Below the pieces are notes generated by a model that saw nothing but the letters and a program-made list of their open reading frames with translations, was not told the origin of the DNA and did not search any database. Below are positions 14,501 to 22,805 of a DNA stretch of 64,000 bases, piece after piece. Both the position numbers and the translations under genes were made by a program. The first letter of the stretch is position 1. Each line of letters begins with the position of its first letter. This DNA is from Campylobacter sp. RM12651 (GTDB lineage Bacteria; Campylobacterota; Campylobacteria; Campylobacterales; Campylobacteraceae), in assembly GCF_022369475.1 (NCBI RefSeq), contig NZ_CP059600.1:1-64000 (forward strand), read 5' to 3'.

Positions 14501-14784
14501 CAAAAGCAGCAGTTTATACTGGAGTAGATATTAATAATACAACATTAAGAGCTGGAATTGGTGGAATATTTGATTTAACTAATAATCCTGATTTTTTAGT
14601 TAGTGATGGGATTAGTTCTTTTGCTTTTAGTGGAGCGAAGAAAGATAAAAGAGGTTTTGCAAGTATAGGACTTAATAAAAATATTAGTAAAAAATTAGGA
14701 TTAAATATAGAAGCTGAAAAGACTTTTAGTGGGAATTTAAATATTGATTATAATATTAATGCAAGTATTAGATTTGAGTTTTAA
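11545..14784 (+). CDS. Phase-variable autotransporter (type Va) adhesin-like protein
   Basis: A 1079-residue secreted surface protein. It has an N-terminal signal peptide (MKNIFKLSIVLTTILYS), a long Asn/Ser/Thr-rich beta-helix-like passenger (about 20-670), a proline-rich linker (about 670-760) holding two copies of IPWIDLKPANPIKP, and a C-terminal beta-barrel translocator (about 790-1079) that starts near RLGELRSFTNNAGIWIRGY and ends in the outer-membrane signature RFEF. A G9 run at 12834-12842 (residues about 430-432) is in frame here, so the gene is ON; a one-base change would truncate the passenger. Function as an adhesin is inferred from architecture only. No partner genes adjoin it. Confidence 0.85.
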   Translation: MKNIFKLSIVLTTILYSYDATNIVGDLTKNIDIKQTGISSIKANKIDDSIYSTFVINGTLTTNSIENKNLIFDYKNTQIDNKDYLILVSGGNFTDNGSIFISQGNSVFSNNIEAIKIKNNGIVTLINSSVYAGNADRTDFQFASAILIDKGTLNLNNSLVEGGYQRGRSYQAINARSFGTDKTYLNISGSIIKAGDNDIKSTAIMANQSSTIIIDDTKNNKGSSITGYINTDGDFTIKGIYKNNSNFIAKSSNTMNATNNTFDTIINSSTKTNLGKNANIDKAYIGGGLDLNKSSTSTGTFIITNSYIKGDIVNSDDIRLIKTLKPTINSKISLDNVYLDGALNNYSGEIKSSNSVFNKIVKSEYVSKIDDTNSIFKGGFSADEIILNKSTLEGFKLPSISDAKYSAKNFNLTNTKVGKDINTKGYLELMGGGVLKATNSALNFDIKSNNSINIDLTRSSLVGSFKDLAGNKISANKISLNNSTSLGAFSTNELIANNSTFFLGGTNTTYNGAIISKISTSGANNNFGIIGVVSKDTKGNLIANNLSVNLPLAILKGANNDFATNLKFYSGISEYALANSYLKSEKVGDYQVYVLAKDNKQSFNDLTYKNNSKLDINKINEIVANSDKIKDLVDFNDNLLASNEAKELINQNTDKSLENKGTMIKDFDNKSIPWIDLKPANPIKPTTPPNIEDTKPSEPEIKPDIKPEVTPETPINPNENIKPNPNEEAKPEIKPSIPWIDLKPANPIKPSEPKTDEEKFEIALEEQKEAIKLMVTGKNEKALESAKLMTSQFYFSQVFEYNNLNKRLGELRSFTNNAGIWIRGYINKGSIKNTSIKANEIQLGADKIINNNDFDTYAGIMLNIGKTTTDNTTNSKINNYGFGVYFSNVYNNGFFLDATLKTNHYKSEFRNDTFLGNSTSKGTGIIASAELGYRFGDEFYLEPSLELIANYIPKTDIKGEKVIQFGNLSQVSNVNITSSSKVLMVSKAAVYTGVDINNTTLRAGIGGIFDLTNNPDFLVSDGISSFAFSGAKKDKRGFASIGLNKNISKKLGLNIEAEKTFSGNLNIDYNINASIRFEF
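12834..12842 (+). repeat. Poly-G (G9) phase-variation tract inside the autotransporter
   Basis: Nine consecutive G residues in codons ATG-GGG-GGG-GGT. Runs of eight or more G are well-known slipped-strand switches in Campylobacter. With nine the reading frame is open to the beta-barrel; eight or ten would shift it. Confidence 0.9.
13554..13595 (+). repeat. Direct repeat, copy 1 of 2 (autotransporter linker)
   Basis: A 42-base perfect repeat encoding SIPWIDLKPANPI; the second copy is at 13749-13790. The spacing is 195 bases (65 codons), so recombination between copies would remove or add the proline-rich linker without a frameshift. Confidence 0.9.
13749..13790 (+). repeat. Direct repeat, copy 2 of 2 (autotransporter linker)
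   Basis: Identical over 42 bases to 13554-13595, in the same reading frame. It marks the end of the Pro/Glu/Lys-rich linker before the translocator domain. Confidence 0.9.
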
Positions 14785-14796
14785 GTATTGAATTTT

Positions 14797-14833
14797 CTTA
14801 TTTTAAATTCTAATTTATAGGATTTAAAATAAG
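14797..14833. terminator. Hairpin between convergent genes (autotransporter / diguanylate cyclase)
   Basis: A perfect 12-base stem, CTTATTTTAAAT paired with ATTTAAAATAAG, with a 13-base loop. It lies just after the autotransporter stop and beyond the end of the minus-strand GGDEF gene. A strong T-run is lacking, so it is a probable rather than certain terminator. Confidence 0.6.
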
Positions 14834-14935
14834 GTTTTCAAATATTATTATCTTTTAAGTAATTTTATAAAAATAAATATACTCACAAACTTAGTATAAA
14901 TAATAAATTTATTAAAGAATTTAATATGACTTTGG

Positions 14936-15961
14936 TTATTCAAATATAGTTTTATTTCTTCCTGTTTGTTTAGCTTTATAAAGTCTATTATCAGCAGTTT
15001 CAAACGCTCCAAATTTAGAGTTTGTAACCAAACTAACACCTATACTAATAGTTAGTTTTATTTCGTGATTTTTAGCCTTAAAAGTATGATTTTGTACTTC
15101 GTTTCTAAGGTTTTCAAGTAAGCTAACACACTTATAAAAATCATATTCTTTAAAAATTAAAACAAATTCTTCTCCACCATAACGATAAGTTTTTGAATAT
15201 TGTTTTAAAATACTTGCAAGACTTCTTAAAATAATATCTCCTACATCATGCCCGTAAGTATCATTAATCTTTTTAAAAAAATCTATATCAACTACAGCAA
15301 TTACATCTTTATTTTTTACTTCAGTAGTATCATAAGCTCTTCTGTTATAAACATTAGTTAGTGAATCATAAAACGCTAGTTTATATCCTTGATAACCAAT
15401 AGCAGCTAAGAATATAAATGAGCCTAATTCAAAATAACTTAAATTATAAAATTGAAGGCTATTGTAGAATATAAATTGAAAATAGGCTGCAATATATGCA
15501 CCTTGCAAGAAACATTCAAAATTTTTAATTTTTCTAAGAATTACAACATAAATCATTAAAACTAAAAATAAGCAAAAAGAAAAATCTGAATAAACATAAG
15601 TAAGATTTATAAAGTTTAAATTATGCAAATACGATATGAATTGGTAATCTTTAATAAATATACCAATTAAGATATAAAATAATACTACTAAATAAGCAGG
15701 AATTAATCTTTTTGTAGAAAGATAATCTTTTTTAAGCGTTAATAATATTGCGAATACAATCGGTGAAAATAGTGAAATATATGCGTGGGCTTGTTGAAAA
15801 TCCATAAAAATAAATAATATCCTACTAGCTAAAAATAACAATGTTATAAAAGTGATATTTAGTTTTTTAAAATATATTGAACCTAAAAATACTAAAAGTT
15901 CAAAACCAAGTGTTGCCGCAGGAAGTGGATGGATTAATTCTAATAGAAGTGATTGCTTCAT
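14936..15961 (-). CDS. Membrane-bound diguanylate cyclase (GGDEF)
   Basis: A 341-residue protein that should make c-di-GMP from two GTP. The N-terminal ~190 residues carry about six or seven transmembrane helices; the GGDEF domain follows (about 195-341). Catalytic features are intact: DSLTNVYNRRAY, DIDFFKKINDTYGHDVGD and RYGGEEF (GGEEF at 262-266). No RxxD inhibitory site is visible upstream of GGEEF, so product feedback may be absent. The membrane part has no sensor domain I can name. It is a single gene, convergent with the autotransporter. Confidence 0.88.
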   Translation of the reverse strand: MKQSLLLELIHPLPAATLGFELLVFLGSIYFKKLNITFITLLFLASRILFIFMDFQQAHAYISLFSPIVFAILLTLKKDYLSTKRLIPAYLVVLFYILIGIFIKDYQFISYLHNLNFINLTYVYSDFSFCLFLVLMIYVVILRKIKNFECFLQGAYIAAYFQFIFYNSLQFYNLSYFELGSFIFLAAIGYQGYKLAFYDSLTNVYNRRAYDTTEVKNKDVIAVVDIDFFKKINDTYGHDVGDIILRSLASILKQYSKTYRYGGEEFVLIFKEYDFYKCVSLLENLRNEVQNHTFKAKNHEIKLTISIGVSLVTNSKFGAFETADNRLYKAKQTGRNKTIFE

Positions 15962-16040
15962 AATTTACCTTTATATTTAGTTACTGATTATACTAATATA
16001 TCGGTAATTAAATTTATATTTTAATATGTTTTTAAAGTTT

Positions 16041-16064
16041 AACCCTATTTATAAAATAGGGTTT
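16041..16064. terminator. Hairpin downstream of the coiled-coil periplasmic protein gene
   Basis: Inverted repeat AACCCTATTT / AATAGGGTTT with a short ATAA loop, beyond the stop of the minus-strand gene at 16071. It lacks a clear T-run on either side, so termination is likely but not certain. Confidence 0.5.
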
Positions 16065-16070
16065 GTGAAT

Positions 16071-16658
16071 TTATAAAGAAAGTTCTTTTAAAAATTCATC
16101 TTTTAAATAAATTTTCATATCTTCAAAATTAATAATAATTTGATTTTTAAAATCCTTTGATAAGAATACAAAGCCATTACTACTAATATAGAATTTATCT
16201 AATTCTATATTTTTATCAAGATTTTTTGAATTAAAATACACCTTAAAAGTATCAAAATCTTTTATAATATCTTTTAATAAATATTCCTTTTTTGTGTTTT
16301 CGTTATATGTTTTTATTTCTATTTTTGAATTGGTTTTATTATCTATATTTTGTGAAGTTTGTTTCATATAAGATATGATATTGTTGATTTGAAAATAACT
16401 TGAGTAATTAGAATTTGATTTGTAGTTTTTAAAATCATCTTCCATTGATTTTTTGATTTCATTTAAAGCTTTTATATGTTGTTTATTGATTGCATCAAAA
16501 CTTTTAAAAAAATCATCAAACGGGTCATAGAATTTATTTTCTAAAGCATCAATTCTTTGTTTTAGAATTTCATTTTCTTGTTTTAATTTTTCAATTTCAC
16601 TGATTGAACTAGCATTTAATGCACCTATACAAAATAAAGAAATTAATATCTTTTTCAT
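16071..16658 (-). CDS. Hypothetical exported coiled-coil protein
   Basis: 195 residues with an N-terminal signal peptide (MKKILISLFCIGALNASS) and a heptad-rich coiled coil directly after it (about 19-45, ISEIEKLKQENEILKQRIDALE), then a charged, Asn/Lys-rich periplasmic region. No known domain is recognised. A ribosome site (GGAG) precedes the ATG. It is separated from the pseudouridine synthase pair by the parS region. Confidence 0.72.
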   Translation of the reverse strand: MKKILISLFCIGALNASSISEIEKLKQENEILKQRIDALENKFYDPFDDFFKSFDAINKQHIKALNEIKKSMEDDFKNYKSNSNYSSYFQINNIISYMKQTSQNIDNKTNSKIEIKTYNENTKKEYLLKDIIKDFDTFKVYFNSKNLDKNIELDKFYISSNGFVFLSKDFKNQIIINFEDMKIYLKDEFLKELSL

Positions 16659-16784
16659 ATTTTCTCCTTCAATAAAATTTATAAAATATTTTATATTTAT
16701 ATTTATAACAAAGTTTTAGAATAAAATTTTTGTTTAATGAATTTATTTTGTATGTAAATAATTTTAATTTTATTATAAGTTTAA

Positions 16785-16800
16785 TGTTCCACGTGAAACA
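16785..16800. promoter_or_regulatory. parS site 1 (ParB-binding)
   Basis: TGTTCCACGTGAAACA is an exact match to the classic bacterial parS 16-mer. ParB (not encoded here) nucleates on such sites and spreads to organise and segregate the origin region. Confidence 0.93.
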
Positions 16801-16822
16801 TTAAAATAATCTAATGATAAAA

Positions 16823-16838
16823 AGTTTCACGTGAAACA
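16823..16838. promoter_or_regulatory. parS site 2 (ParB-binding, one mismatch)
   Basis: AGTTTCACGTGAAACA differs from a perfect parS palindrome only in its first base. It lies 38 bases from site 1 and directly abuts the stop codon of the 33-residue peptide gene. Confidence 0.88.
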
Positions 16839-16940
16839 TTATTTTTTCTTTTCATTGATTATGATAAAAATCATTCCAATAATTCCACCAATACAAACAA
16901 CACCCATAAATAAATATTGAAATATATCTAATCCATTCAT
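16839..16940 (-). CDS. Small single-span membrane peptide (33 aa)
   Basis: The 33-residue reading frame starts MNGLDIFQYLFMGVVCIGG and ends in a basic NEKKK tail. It is nearly all one hydrophobic helix (about 8-28) followed by positive charges, as in small inner-membrane peptides. Its ATG overlaps the TGA of the upstream pseudouridine synthase as ATGA, a sign of translational coupling and that it is real. Function unknown; too short for family recognition. Confidence 0.7.
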   Translation of the reverse strand: MNGLDIFQYLFMGVVCIGGIIGMIFIIINEKKK

Positions 16941-17878
16941 TTAATTGCTCCTAAAAATTCATTTTCTATATCATCATTAAAAAAATCATAATCTTGATTT
17001 TTATAAGTAAATTTTAATCTTGCAGAATGAAGACAAAGCCTACTTGCACCACAAAGTTCTTTTATATTTGATATTTTCTTATCTAAAATATCTCTTGCTT
17101 GTTTGTTAGTAAGTCCATACAAATTATCCCCTGCGATTTTATTTCCTACATAATGCAAATGCACTCTTAATTGATGTTGTCTTCCTGTTAGTGGAATTGC
17201 TTTTAAAAGTGTATATTTAGGATAATTTTTGATAACTATAAATTCAGATTGTGAAATCTTGCCATCTACACAAACTTGCATTTTATTTTTTAAATCATCA
17301 TCATTTTTAAGTCTTGCACTAACACAAAAATCATTTTTAATATTACCACATACTAATGCTAAATATTCTTTGTGTATTTTTTGTTTTGCAAAAAGTTCTT
17401 TTAATTCTTTATTGGCAGTTTTTGTTTTAGCTACCATTATAAGACCACTTGTAGCAGCGTCAAGTCTATGAGCTACACTTGCATTTTCTCCATATTTTTG
17501 CCAAATTTCATCATTTAAAGAATACTCACAATTTCTTCCATTAGGATGTGATAAAACTCCGCTTGGTTTATTAAAAATTGCAAAATATTCATTTTCAAAA
17601 ATTGGTTTTAAATTATTACTAACGCATTCATAAATTAGTAAATAATATTCTCCACAAATAATAGAATTCTTTTTACATATTTCAATATCAGTTAAATTTA
17701 TTTCTTCTATATTTAAAGTATTTTCTAGCTTTTTACTAACATTATTTTTAAAAATAATAACACGATTTTTATCACAAAATCTTTGTGCTTTTTTTAAATC
17801 GTAGTTTAAATTTTGCATAACTAATTGATAAGCTTTTTTATTTTCTGTAGTAAAAAATTTTTTATATAAATATCCCAC
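16937..17878 (-). CDS. RluA-family pseudouridine synthase
   Basis: A 313-residue RNA-modifying enzyme that isomerises uridine to pseudouridine in rRNA or tRNA. The catalytic Asp lies in HRLDAATSGLI (near residue 138), with the family motifs KPSGVLSHP and GRQHQLRVHLHYVGN. A divergent N-terminal region of about 95 residues precedes the core. The exact target site cannot be told from sequence. It is upstream of, and overlaps, the 33-residue membrane peptide gene. Confidence 0.9.
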   Translation of the reverse strand: MGYLYKKFFTTENKKAYQLVMQNLNYDLKKAQRFCDKNRVIIFKNNVSKKLENTLNIEEINLTDIEICKKNSIICGEYYLLIYECVSNNLKPIFENEYFAIFNKPSGVLSHPNGRNCEYSLNDEIWQKYGENASVAHRLDAATSGLIMVAKTKTANKELKELFAKQKIHKEYLALVCGNIKNDFCVSARLKNDDDLKNKMQVCVDGKISQSEFIVIKNYPKYTLLKAIPLTGRQHQLRVHLHYVGNKIAGDNLYGLTNKQARDILDKKISNIKELCGASRLCLHSARLKFTYKNQDYDFFNDDIENEFLGAIK

Positions 17879-17955
17879 TCTTTTTAACCTTTATTATATA
17901 TCTACTTATTATAATACATTCTTTTTTAAAATTCACAAAGGAAAAATAATCAATC

Positions 17956-20331
17956 ATGAAGGTAGTAAAAAGAACAGGTAGAGTAGAAGAATTAGACATA
18001 TCTAAGATTAAAAAATATACAACTTTAGCAACTGAAGGGCTTGATAATGTAAGCCAAAGTGAGCTAGAAGTTGATGCTAAAATACAATTTAGAGATATGA
18101 TAACTTCTGAAGAAATACAAAATACTTTAATAAAAACAGCAGTTGATAAAATAGATATAGATAGACCTAATTGGACTTTTGTAGCTGCGAGATTATTTTT
18201 ATATGATTTATATCACAAAGTTAATCCACAAAAAGAATATGTGCATTTAAGAGAATATTTTGAGCGTGGAGAAAAAGCAGGAAGATTATTTTTAGGTCTT
18301 AAAGAAAAATATGACTTAGATGATTTAAATTCTTATATCAAACCTGAAAGAGATTTACAATTTACTTACTTAGGTATTAAAACCCTTTATGATAGATATT
18401 TAATTAAAGATAGCAAAGGTAATCCTATTGAATTACCACAACATATGTTTATGGCAATAGCTATGTTTTTAGCTCAAAACGAATTAAATAGGCAAGAATG
18501 GGCTAAGAAATTCTATGATTTAATAAGCAAGTTTGAAGTTATGTGTGCAACTCCAACTCTAAGCAACGCAAGAACAACAAGACACCAATTAAGCTCGTGT
18601 TATATCGGCTCAACCCCTGATAATATAGAAGGTATTTTTGATTCTTATAAAGAAATGGCTTTATTATCTAAATTTGGCGGTGGAATAGGCTGGGATTGGA
18701 GTAAGGTTCGTGCTATGGGTGGTAGTATAGACGGACATAAAAATGCAGCTGGTGGAATTATTCCATTTTTAAAAATCACAAATGACATTGCCGTAGCGGT
18801 TGATCAATTAGGCACAAGAAAAGGTGCAATATCTGTTTATATTGAGCCTTGGCATATGGATGTTTGCGATTTTATTGACCTTAGAAAAAATAGCGGAGAA
18901 GAAAGAAGAAGAGCTCACGAATTATTTCCTGCTTTATGGATAAATGATTTATTTATGAAAAGAATTGCTGAAAATGGAAAATGGACTTTATTTGACCCAT
19001 TTGATACTCCACAACTTTGTGATTTATACGGAAAAGAATTTGAATTAGAGTATGAAAGACTTGAAAAAGATGAAAATATAGTAAAAGAAGTAATGGATGC
19101 AAAAGAGCTTTGGAAAAAGATTTTAACAAATTATTTTGAAAGTGGAATGCCGTTTTTATGCTTTAAAGATAATGCTAATAAAGCTAATCCAAATTCTCAT
19201 TCAGGTCTTATTAGAAGTTCTAATTTATGCACAGAAATTTTTCAAAATACTGACCCAAATCATTATAAAATAAAAGCTACTTTTGAAGATGGTAGTATAA
19301 AGATTTATGAAGAAAATGATATTTTAACTCTTGATAATTCACAAGTAAAAACTGCAAAAAAATTAAGTAGCCTTGATACTTTAAATGGTAAAAAAGTTTA
19401 TATAGTAGAAAAAGAATATGATGAAGGAAGAACCGCAGTTTGTAATCTAGCTAGTATAAATTTAAGTAAAATTAATAGTATAGAAGATATTAAAAGAGTA
19501 GTTCCAATAGCAATTAGAATGCTTGATAATGTAATTGAACTTAATTTTTATCCACACGCAAAAGTAAAAAACACTAACCTTAAATCTCGTGCAATAGGTT
19601 TAGGTGTTATGGGTGAAGCACAAATGTTAGCAGAAAAGGGAATAATGTTTGGAACTAACGACCACTTTGAATTAATTGATAAAATTATGGAAAATATATC
19701 TTATGAAGCTATAAGTGCAAGTAGTGATTTAGCAGTTGAAAAAGGTGTATATCCTGAATATGAAGGAAGTAATTGGAGTAAGGGAATTTTCCCTATTGAT
19801 GTCGCTAACGATAATGCAAAAATGCTAACACTAGGAGATAATTTATTTAATCAATCAAATTGTGATTGGAATAATTTAAGAAAGAAAGTTAGCAAACAAG
19901 GTATGAGAAATGGCTATTTAATGGCAATAGCTCCAACTTCTAGTATATCAATTCTAGTTGGAACTACTCAAACAATTGAACCTGTGTATAAAAGAAAATG
20001 GTTTGAACAAAACTTAAGTGGAATGATACCTAATGTCGTACCAAATCTAAGTCTTGATACATGGCAATATTATGTTACAGCTTATGAGCTTGACCAAAGA
20101 GATTTAGTTCGTGCTGCTGCAATTCGCCAAAAATGGATAGACCAAGGACAAAGCTTAAATATATTTGTTAGTCTTGACAAAGCAAGTGGTGGGTATTTAA
20201 ATAGTATTTATACATTAGCTCACTCACTAGGACTTAAATCTTGTTATTATTTAAGAAGTGAAAGTCCAGCAAGCGAACATCTAGATAATAAACCTGTCGA
20301 TAGAAGCATTGAATGCGAAGGTTGTCAATGA
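17956..20331 (+). CDS. nrdA: Ribonucleoside-diphosphate reductase alpha subunit (class Ia)
   Basis: This subunit reduces ribonucleotides to deoxyribonucleotides. The 791-residue protein has an N-terminal ATP-cone (about 1-95), the barrel with active-site cysteines in SSCYIG and TAVCNLASINLS, NLCTEIF for the radical-handling Asn-Cys-Glu, and the C-terminal redox pair CEGC. The partner NrdB is not in the window. A ribosome site (AAAGGAAAA) precedes the ATG. Its stop overlaps the next gene as ATGA, an odd pairing with a glycosyltransferase. Confidence 0.97.
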   Translation: MKVVKRTGRVEELDISKIKKYTTLATEGLDNVSQSELEVDAKIQFRDMITSEEIQNTLIKTAVDKIDIDRPNWTFVAARLFLYDLYHKVNPQKEYVHLREYFERGEKAGRLFLGLKEKYDLDDLNSYIKPERDLQFTYLGIKTLYDRYLIKDSKGNPIELPQHMFMAIAMFLAQNELNRQEWAKKFYDLISKFEVMCATPTLSNARTTRHQLSSCYIGSTPDNIEGIFDSYKEMALLSKFGGGIGWDWSKVRAMGGSIDGHKNAAGGIIPFLKITNDIAVAVDQLGTRKGAISVYIEPWHMDVCDFIDLRKNSGEERRRAHELFPALWINDLFMKRIAENGKWTLFDPFDTPQLCDLYGKEFELEYERLEKDENIVKEVMDAKELWKKILTNYFESGMPFLCFKDNANKANPNSHSGLIRSSNLCTEIFQNTDPNHYKIKATFEDGSIKIYEENDILTLDNSQVKTAKKLSSLDTLNGKKVYIVEKEYDEGRTAVCNLASINLSKINSIEDIKRVVPIAIRMLDNVIELNFYPHAKVKNTNLKSRAIGLGVMGEAQMLAEKGIMFGTNDHFELIDKIMENISYEAISASSDLAVEKGVYPEYEGSNWSKGIFPIDVANDNAKMLTLGDNLFNQSNCDWNNLRKKVSKQGMRNGYLMAIAPTSSISILVGTTQTIEPVYKRKWFEQNLSGMIPNVVPNLSLDTWQYYVTAYELDQRDLVRAAAIRQKWIDQGQSLNIFVSLDKASGGYLNSIYTLAHSLGLKSCYYLRSESPASEHLDNKPVDRSIECEGCQ

Positions 20332-21881
20332 AAATAAGTGTTTGCATTATCGCTAAAAATGAAGAAAAAAATTTAAAGCGTTGTTTAAATGCTTTAGCAG
20401 AATTTGATGAAATTGTGTTAGTAGATAATGAAAGCACTGATAACAGCGTTAGTATTGCAAAAGAATTTAAAAATGTAAAAGTTTTTAGCTCACCTTTTAT
20501 AGGATTTGGCAAATTAAAACAATTTGCTGTAAATTTAGCTAGTAATGACTGGGTCTTTTGTGTTGATGCTGATGAAGTAATAGATTTTATTAGTTTAGAG
20601 ATTTTAAAAAATCTTGATTTTAGCGATATTACAAAAATCTATGCAATAAATAGAAAAAATTATTATAAAAACGAATGGATAAAAACTTGTGGGTTTTATC
20701 CTGATTATATAGTTAGGATTTTTAATAAAACTCATACTAATTATGATGATGCTAATGTTCATGAAAATATTATCATTAAAAATAATTCACAATTAATAAA
20801 AACCAATATCCATCTTCACCATTTTGCTTTCAATTCAATTTATGATTTAATAACAAAATTACAAAGATATACAGAAATTTATGCACAAAATAATAAAAAT
20901 AAAAAAACTAGTACTTTTAAAGCTATAAGCCACGGATTTTTTACATTTTTTAAATTCTATTTTTTAAAATTAGGAATAAAAGATGGTTTTAATGGATTTA
21001 TAATAAGTTTATGCAATGCTTTAGGTTCTTTTTTTAAATATGCAAAATTAAAAGATGCAAAAATTCCAACTTGTTCTTTAATAATCACAACTTACAACGA
21101 TAAAGTGGCACTAACAAGATGCCTTGAATATGTCTTTAAAATGACTACATTACCAGATGAAATAATTATAGCCGATGATGGTGGAGATAACTGGGATATA
21201 ATTGAAAATTTTAGTAAATATCCTGTTATATTAAAACATGCGTATCAAGAAGATTTAGGATTTAGATTAGCAAGATCTCGTAATAATGCTATAAAAATAG
21301 CAAGTGGAGATTTTTTGGTTATTATTGATTCAGATATGCTTGTAGATAATGATTTTATAAAAAATTATAAAAATAATGCTGAAAAAGGGGTATTTTTACA
21401 AGGTGGTAGAATTTGTTTAAAGGAAAATATTTCAAAAGATATTAGAGAAGATAATATGGAATTAAATATAAGAACATTTAAAGCAAACAAAATTAATGTT
21501 CTATCAAAAATAATTAAGTACTTCTCAAAAATTGATAAAAGTATTTGTAAAAAATTAAAATCAATAGCACAAAAAACACCGAATGATAAAAAAATATACA
21601 TAAAAGGTATTCGTGGTTGCAATATGGGTTTTTACAAAGAAGATGCTATTTCAATTAATGGATTTAATAATGATTTTGAAGGTTGGGGAAGAGAAGATAG
21701 TGAATTTGTAATAAGGTTCTTAAATAAGGGCTATAAATTAAAAAGACTAAAACATCAAGCAATAGCATATCATATATATCATAAAGAAAATGAAAGAAAT
21801 TTAGAACAGAACCATAAAATTTATTTAAATACTTTATTAAATGATAAAAGTTATTGTGAAAACGGGTTAGAACAAATTTAG
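20328..21881 (+). CDS. Two-domain family-2 glycosyltransferase
   Basis: About 517 residues carry two GT-A domains in tandem. The first (about 1-240) is WaaE/LgtF-like: ISVCIIAKNEEKNLKRCLNAL, DNESTDNS and DADEVID (a DxD-type motif). The second (about 245-517) resembles chondroitin/galactosyl-polymerase types: SLIITTYNDK, IIADDGGDN, IDSDMLVDNDF, and GWGREDSEFVIRFLNKG. Two activities in one chain suggest lipooligosaccharide core or capsule-like assembly; the sugars are unknown. I chose the ATG at 20328 (ATGA overlap with nrdA) over an earlier in-frame start, because MKISVC is the family's normal N-terminus. Confidence 0.85.
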   Translation: MKISVCIIAKNEEKNLKRCLNALAEFDEIVLVDNESTDNSVSIAKEFKNVKVFSSPFIGFGKLKQFAVNLASNDWVFCVDADEVIDFISLEILKNLDFSDITKIYAINRKNYYKNEWIKTCGFYPDYIVRIFNKTHTNYDDANVHENIIIKNNSQLIKTNIHLHHFAFNSIYDLITKLQRYTEIYAQNNKNKKTSTFKAISHGFFTFFKFYFLKLGIKDGFNGFIISLCNALGSFFKYAKLKDAKIPTCSLIITTYNDKVALTRCLEYVFKMTTLPDEIIIADDGGDNWDIIENFSKYPVILKHAYQEDLGFRLARSRNNAIKIASGDFLVIIDSDMLVDNDFIKNYKNNAEKGVFLQGGRICLKENISKDIREDNMELNIRTFKANKINVLSKIIKYFSKIDKSICKKLKSIAQKTPNDKKIYIKGIRGCNMGFYKEDAISINGFNNDFEGWGREDSEFVIRFLNKGYKLKRLKHQAIAYHIYHKENERNLEQNHKIYLNTLLNDKSYCENGLEQI

Positions 21882-21895
21882 ATTATTATAAAATA

Positions 21896-21911
21896 TGTTC
21901 CACGTGAAACA
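21896..21911. promoter_or_regulatory. parS site 3 (ParB-binding)
   Basis: TGTTCCACGTGAAACA, identical to site 1, in the gap after the double glycosyltransferase gene and about 5.1 kb from the first pair. Confidence 0.92.
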
Positions 21912-21979
21912 AAATTAATTAAAATTTTTAAGTGTTATTAACTTAGGATAAAATACTATTTTTATTTAAGGAGTATAAA

Positions 21980-22756
21980 ATGAAAAAAGTATTAATTTCA
22001 AGTATTTTGGCACTTAGTTTAAATTCTGCTGGGTTTTTAATGATAGATAAAGATAAAACTGCATATTTTACAATTAACGACCATAAAGATAAAGTTGAGT
22101 TTGTTAGCGGTATGAATATAATGCAAGATAATGTATGTTTTGCATGTAATGATACGATAACAAATAATATAGATTATGAGGCTTCAAAATCAATTGGGGT
22201 TAAATATGATAGTATTAGTATCGGCACAAGTGATGGTAATTTTAAGATTAGATATTTATCTGGAAACAATAAAGAAGAACTTAATTTAAATGAATTTTTT
22301 GCTCAAAGCTTAACTCATTTTGGAACTTTAGAAATATTAGAAGATGTAATATTTGCTAAGAATGATTTAACGAGTATAAGTTTTAGTTTAGTAGAAGACA
22401 ATAAAGGTGCCCATCCTTTACATTTTAAAAAATATGCAATTTTAGATAAAGCAGGTAAAATTATTTCATCAAACGAAGCTTTTAAAGATACAGATAAGTT
22501 AAAAGAAAAAATATCTAAAAAAATAAGAGATTTTCAAAATACAACTAAACATCCAGAAAAAGATAATAAATTTTTTAGTCCTTTAGAATTAAATAATTTT
22601 TATTTTGATAATTTAGGAATAGTATTTTCATATAGTCCTTATGAATTATTTTCATACGCTAGTGGATATATAAAAGTTCGTTTAACATATAAAGAAATAG
22701 AACCATTTTTAAAAGAAGAATTTAAAAAACTATTACAAGATAATAAAGTATTGTAA
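21980..22756 (+). CDS. Hypothetical exported protein
   Basis: A 258-residue protein with an N-terminal signal peptide (MKKVLISSILALSLNSAG). A CFAC cysteine pair lies near residues 52-55, which could form a disulfide in the periplasm. The rest is charged and mixed alpha/beta by appearance, with no recognised domain. A good ribosome site (AAGGAG) precedes the ATG. It is monocistronic, bounded by a parS site upstream and a strong hairpin downstream. Confidence 0.7.
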   Translation: MKKVLISSILALSLNSAGFLMIDKDKTAYFTINDHKDKVEFVSGMNIMQDNVCFACNDTITNNIDYEASKSIGVKYDSISIGTSDGNFKIRYLSGNNKEELNLNEFFAQSLTHFGTLEILEDVIFAKNDLTSISFSLVEDNKGAHPLHFKKYAILDKAGKIISSNEAFKDTDKLKEKISKKIRDFQNTTKHPEKDNKFFSPLELNNFYFDNLGIVFSYSPYELFSYASGYIKVRLTYKEIEPFLKEEFKKLLQDNKVL

Positions 22757-22771
22757 AAATTTATGATTTAA

Positions 22772-22805
22772 TTTTTTCCGAATTTAAAATAAAATTCGGA
22801 AAAAA
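22772..22805. terminator. Bidirectional intrinsic terminator
   Basis: A 14-base perfect stem, TTTTTTCCGAATTT with AAATTCGGAAAAAA, lies just after the exported-protein gene. A T-run flanks the stem on each strand. It isolates that gene from the ribosomal operon. Confidence 0.88.
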
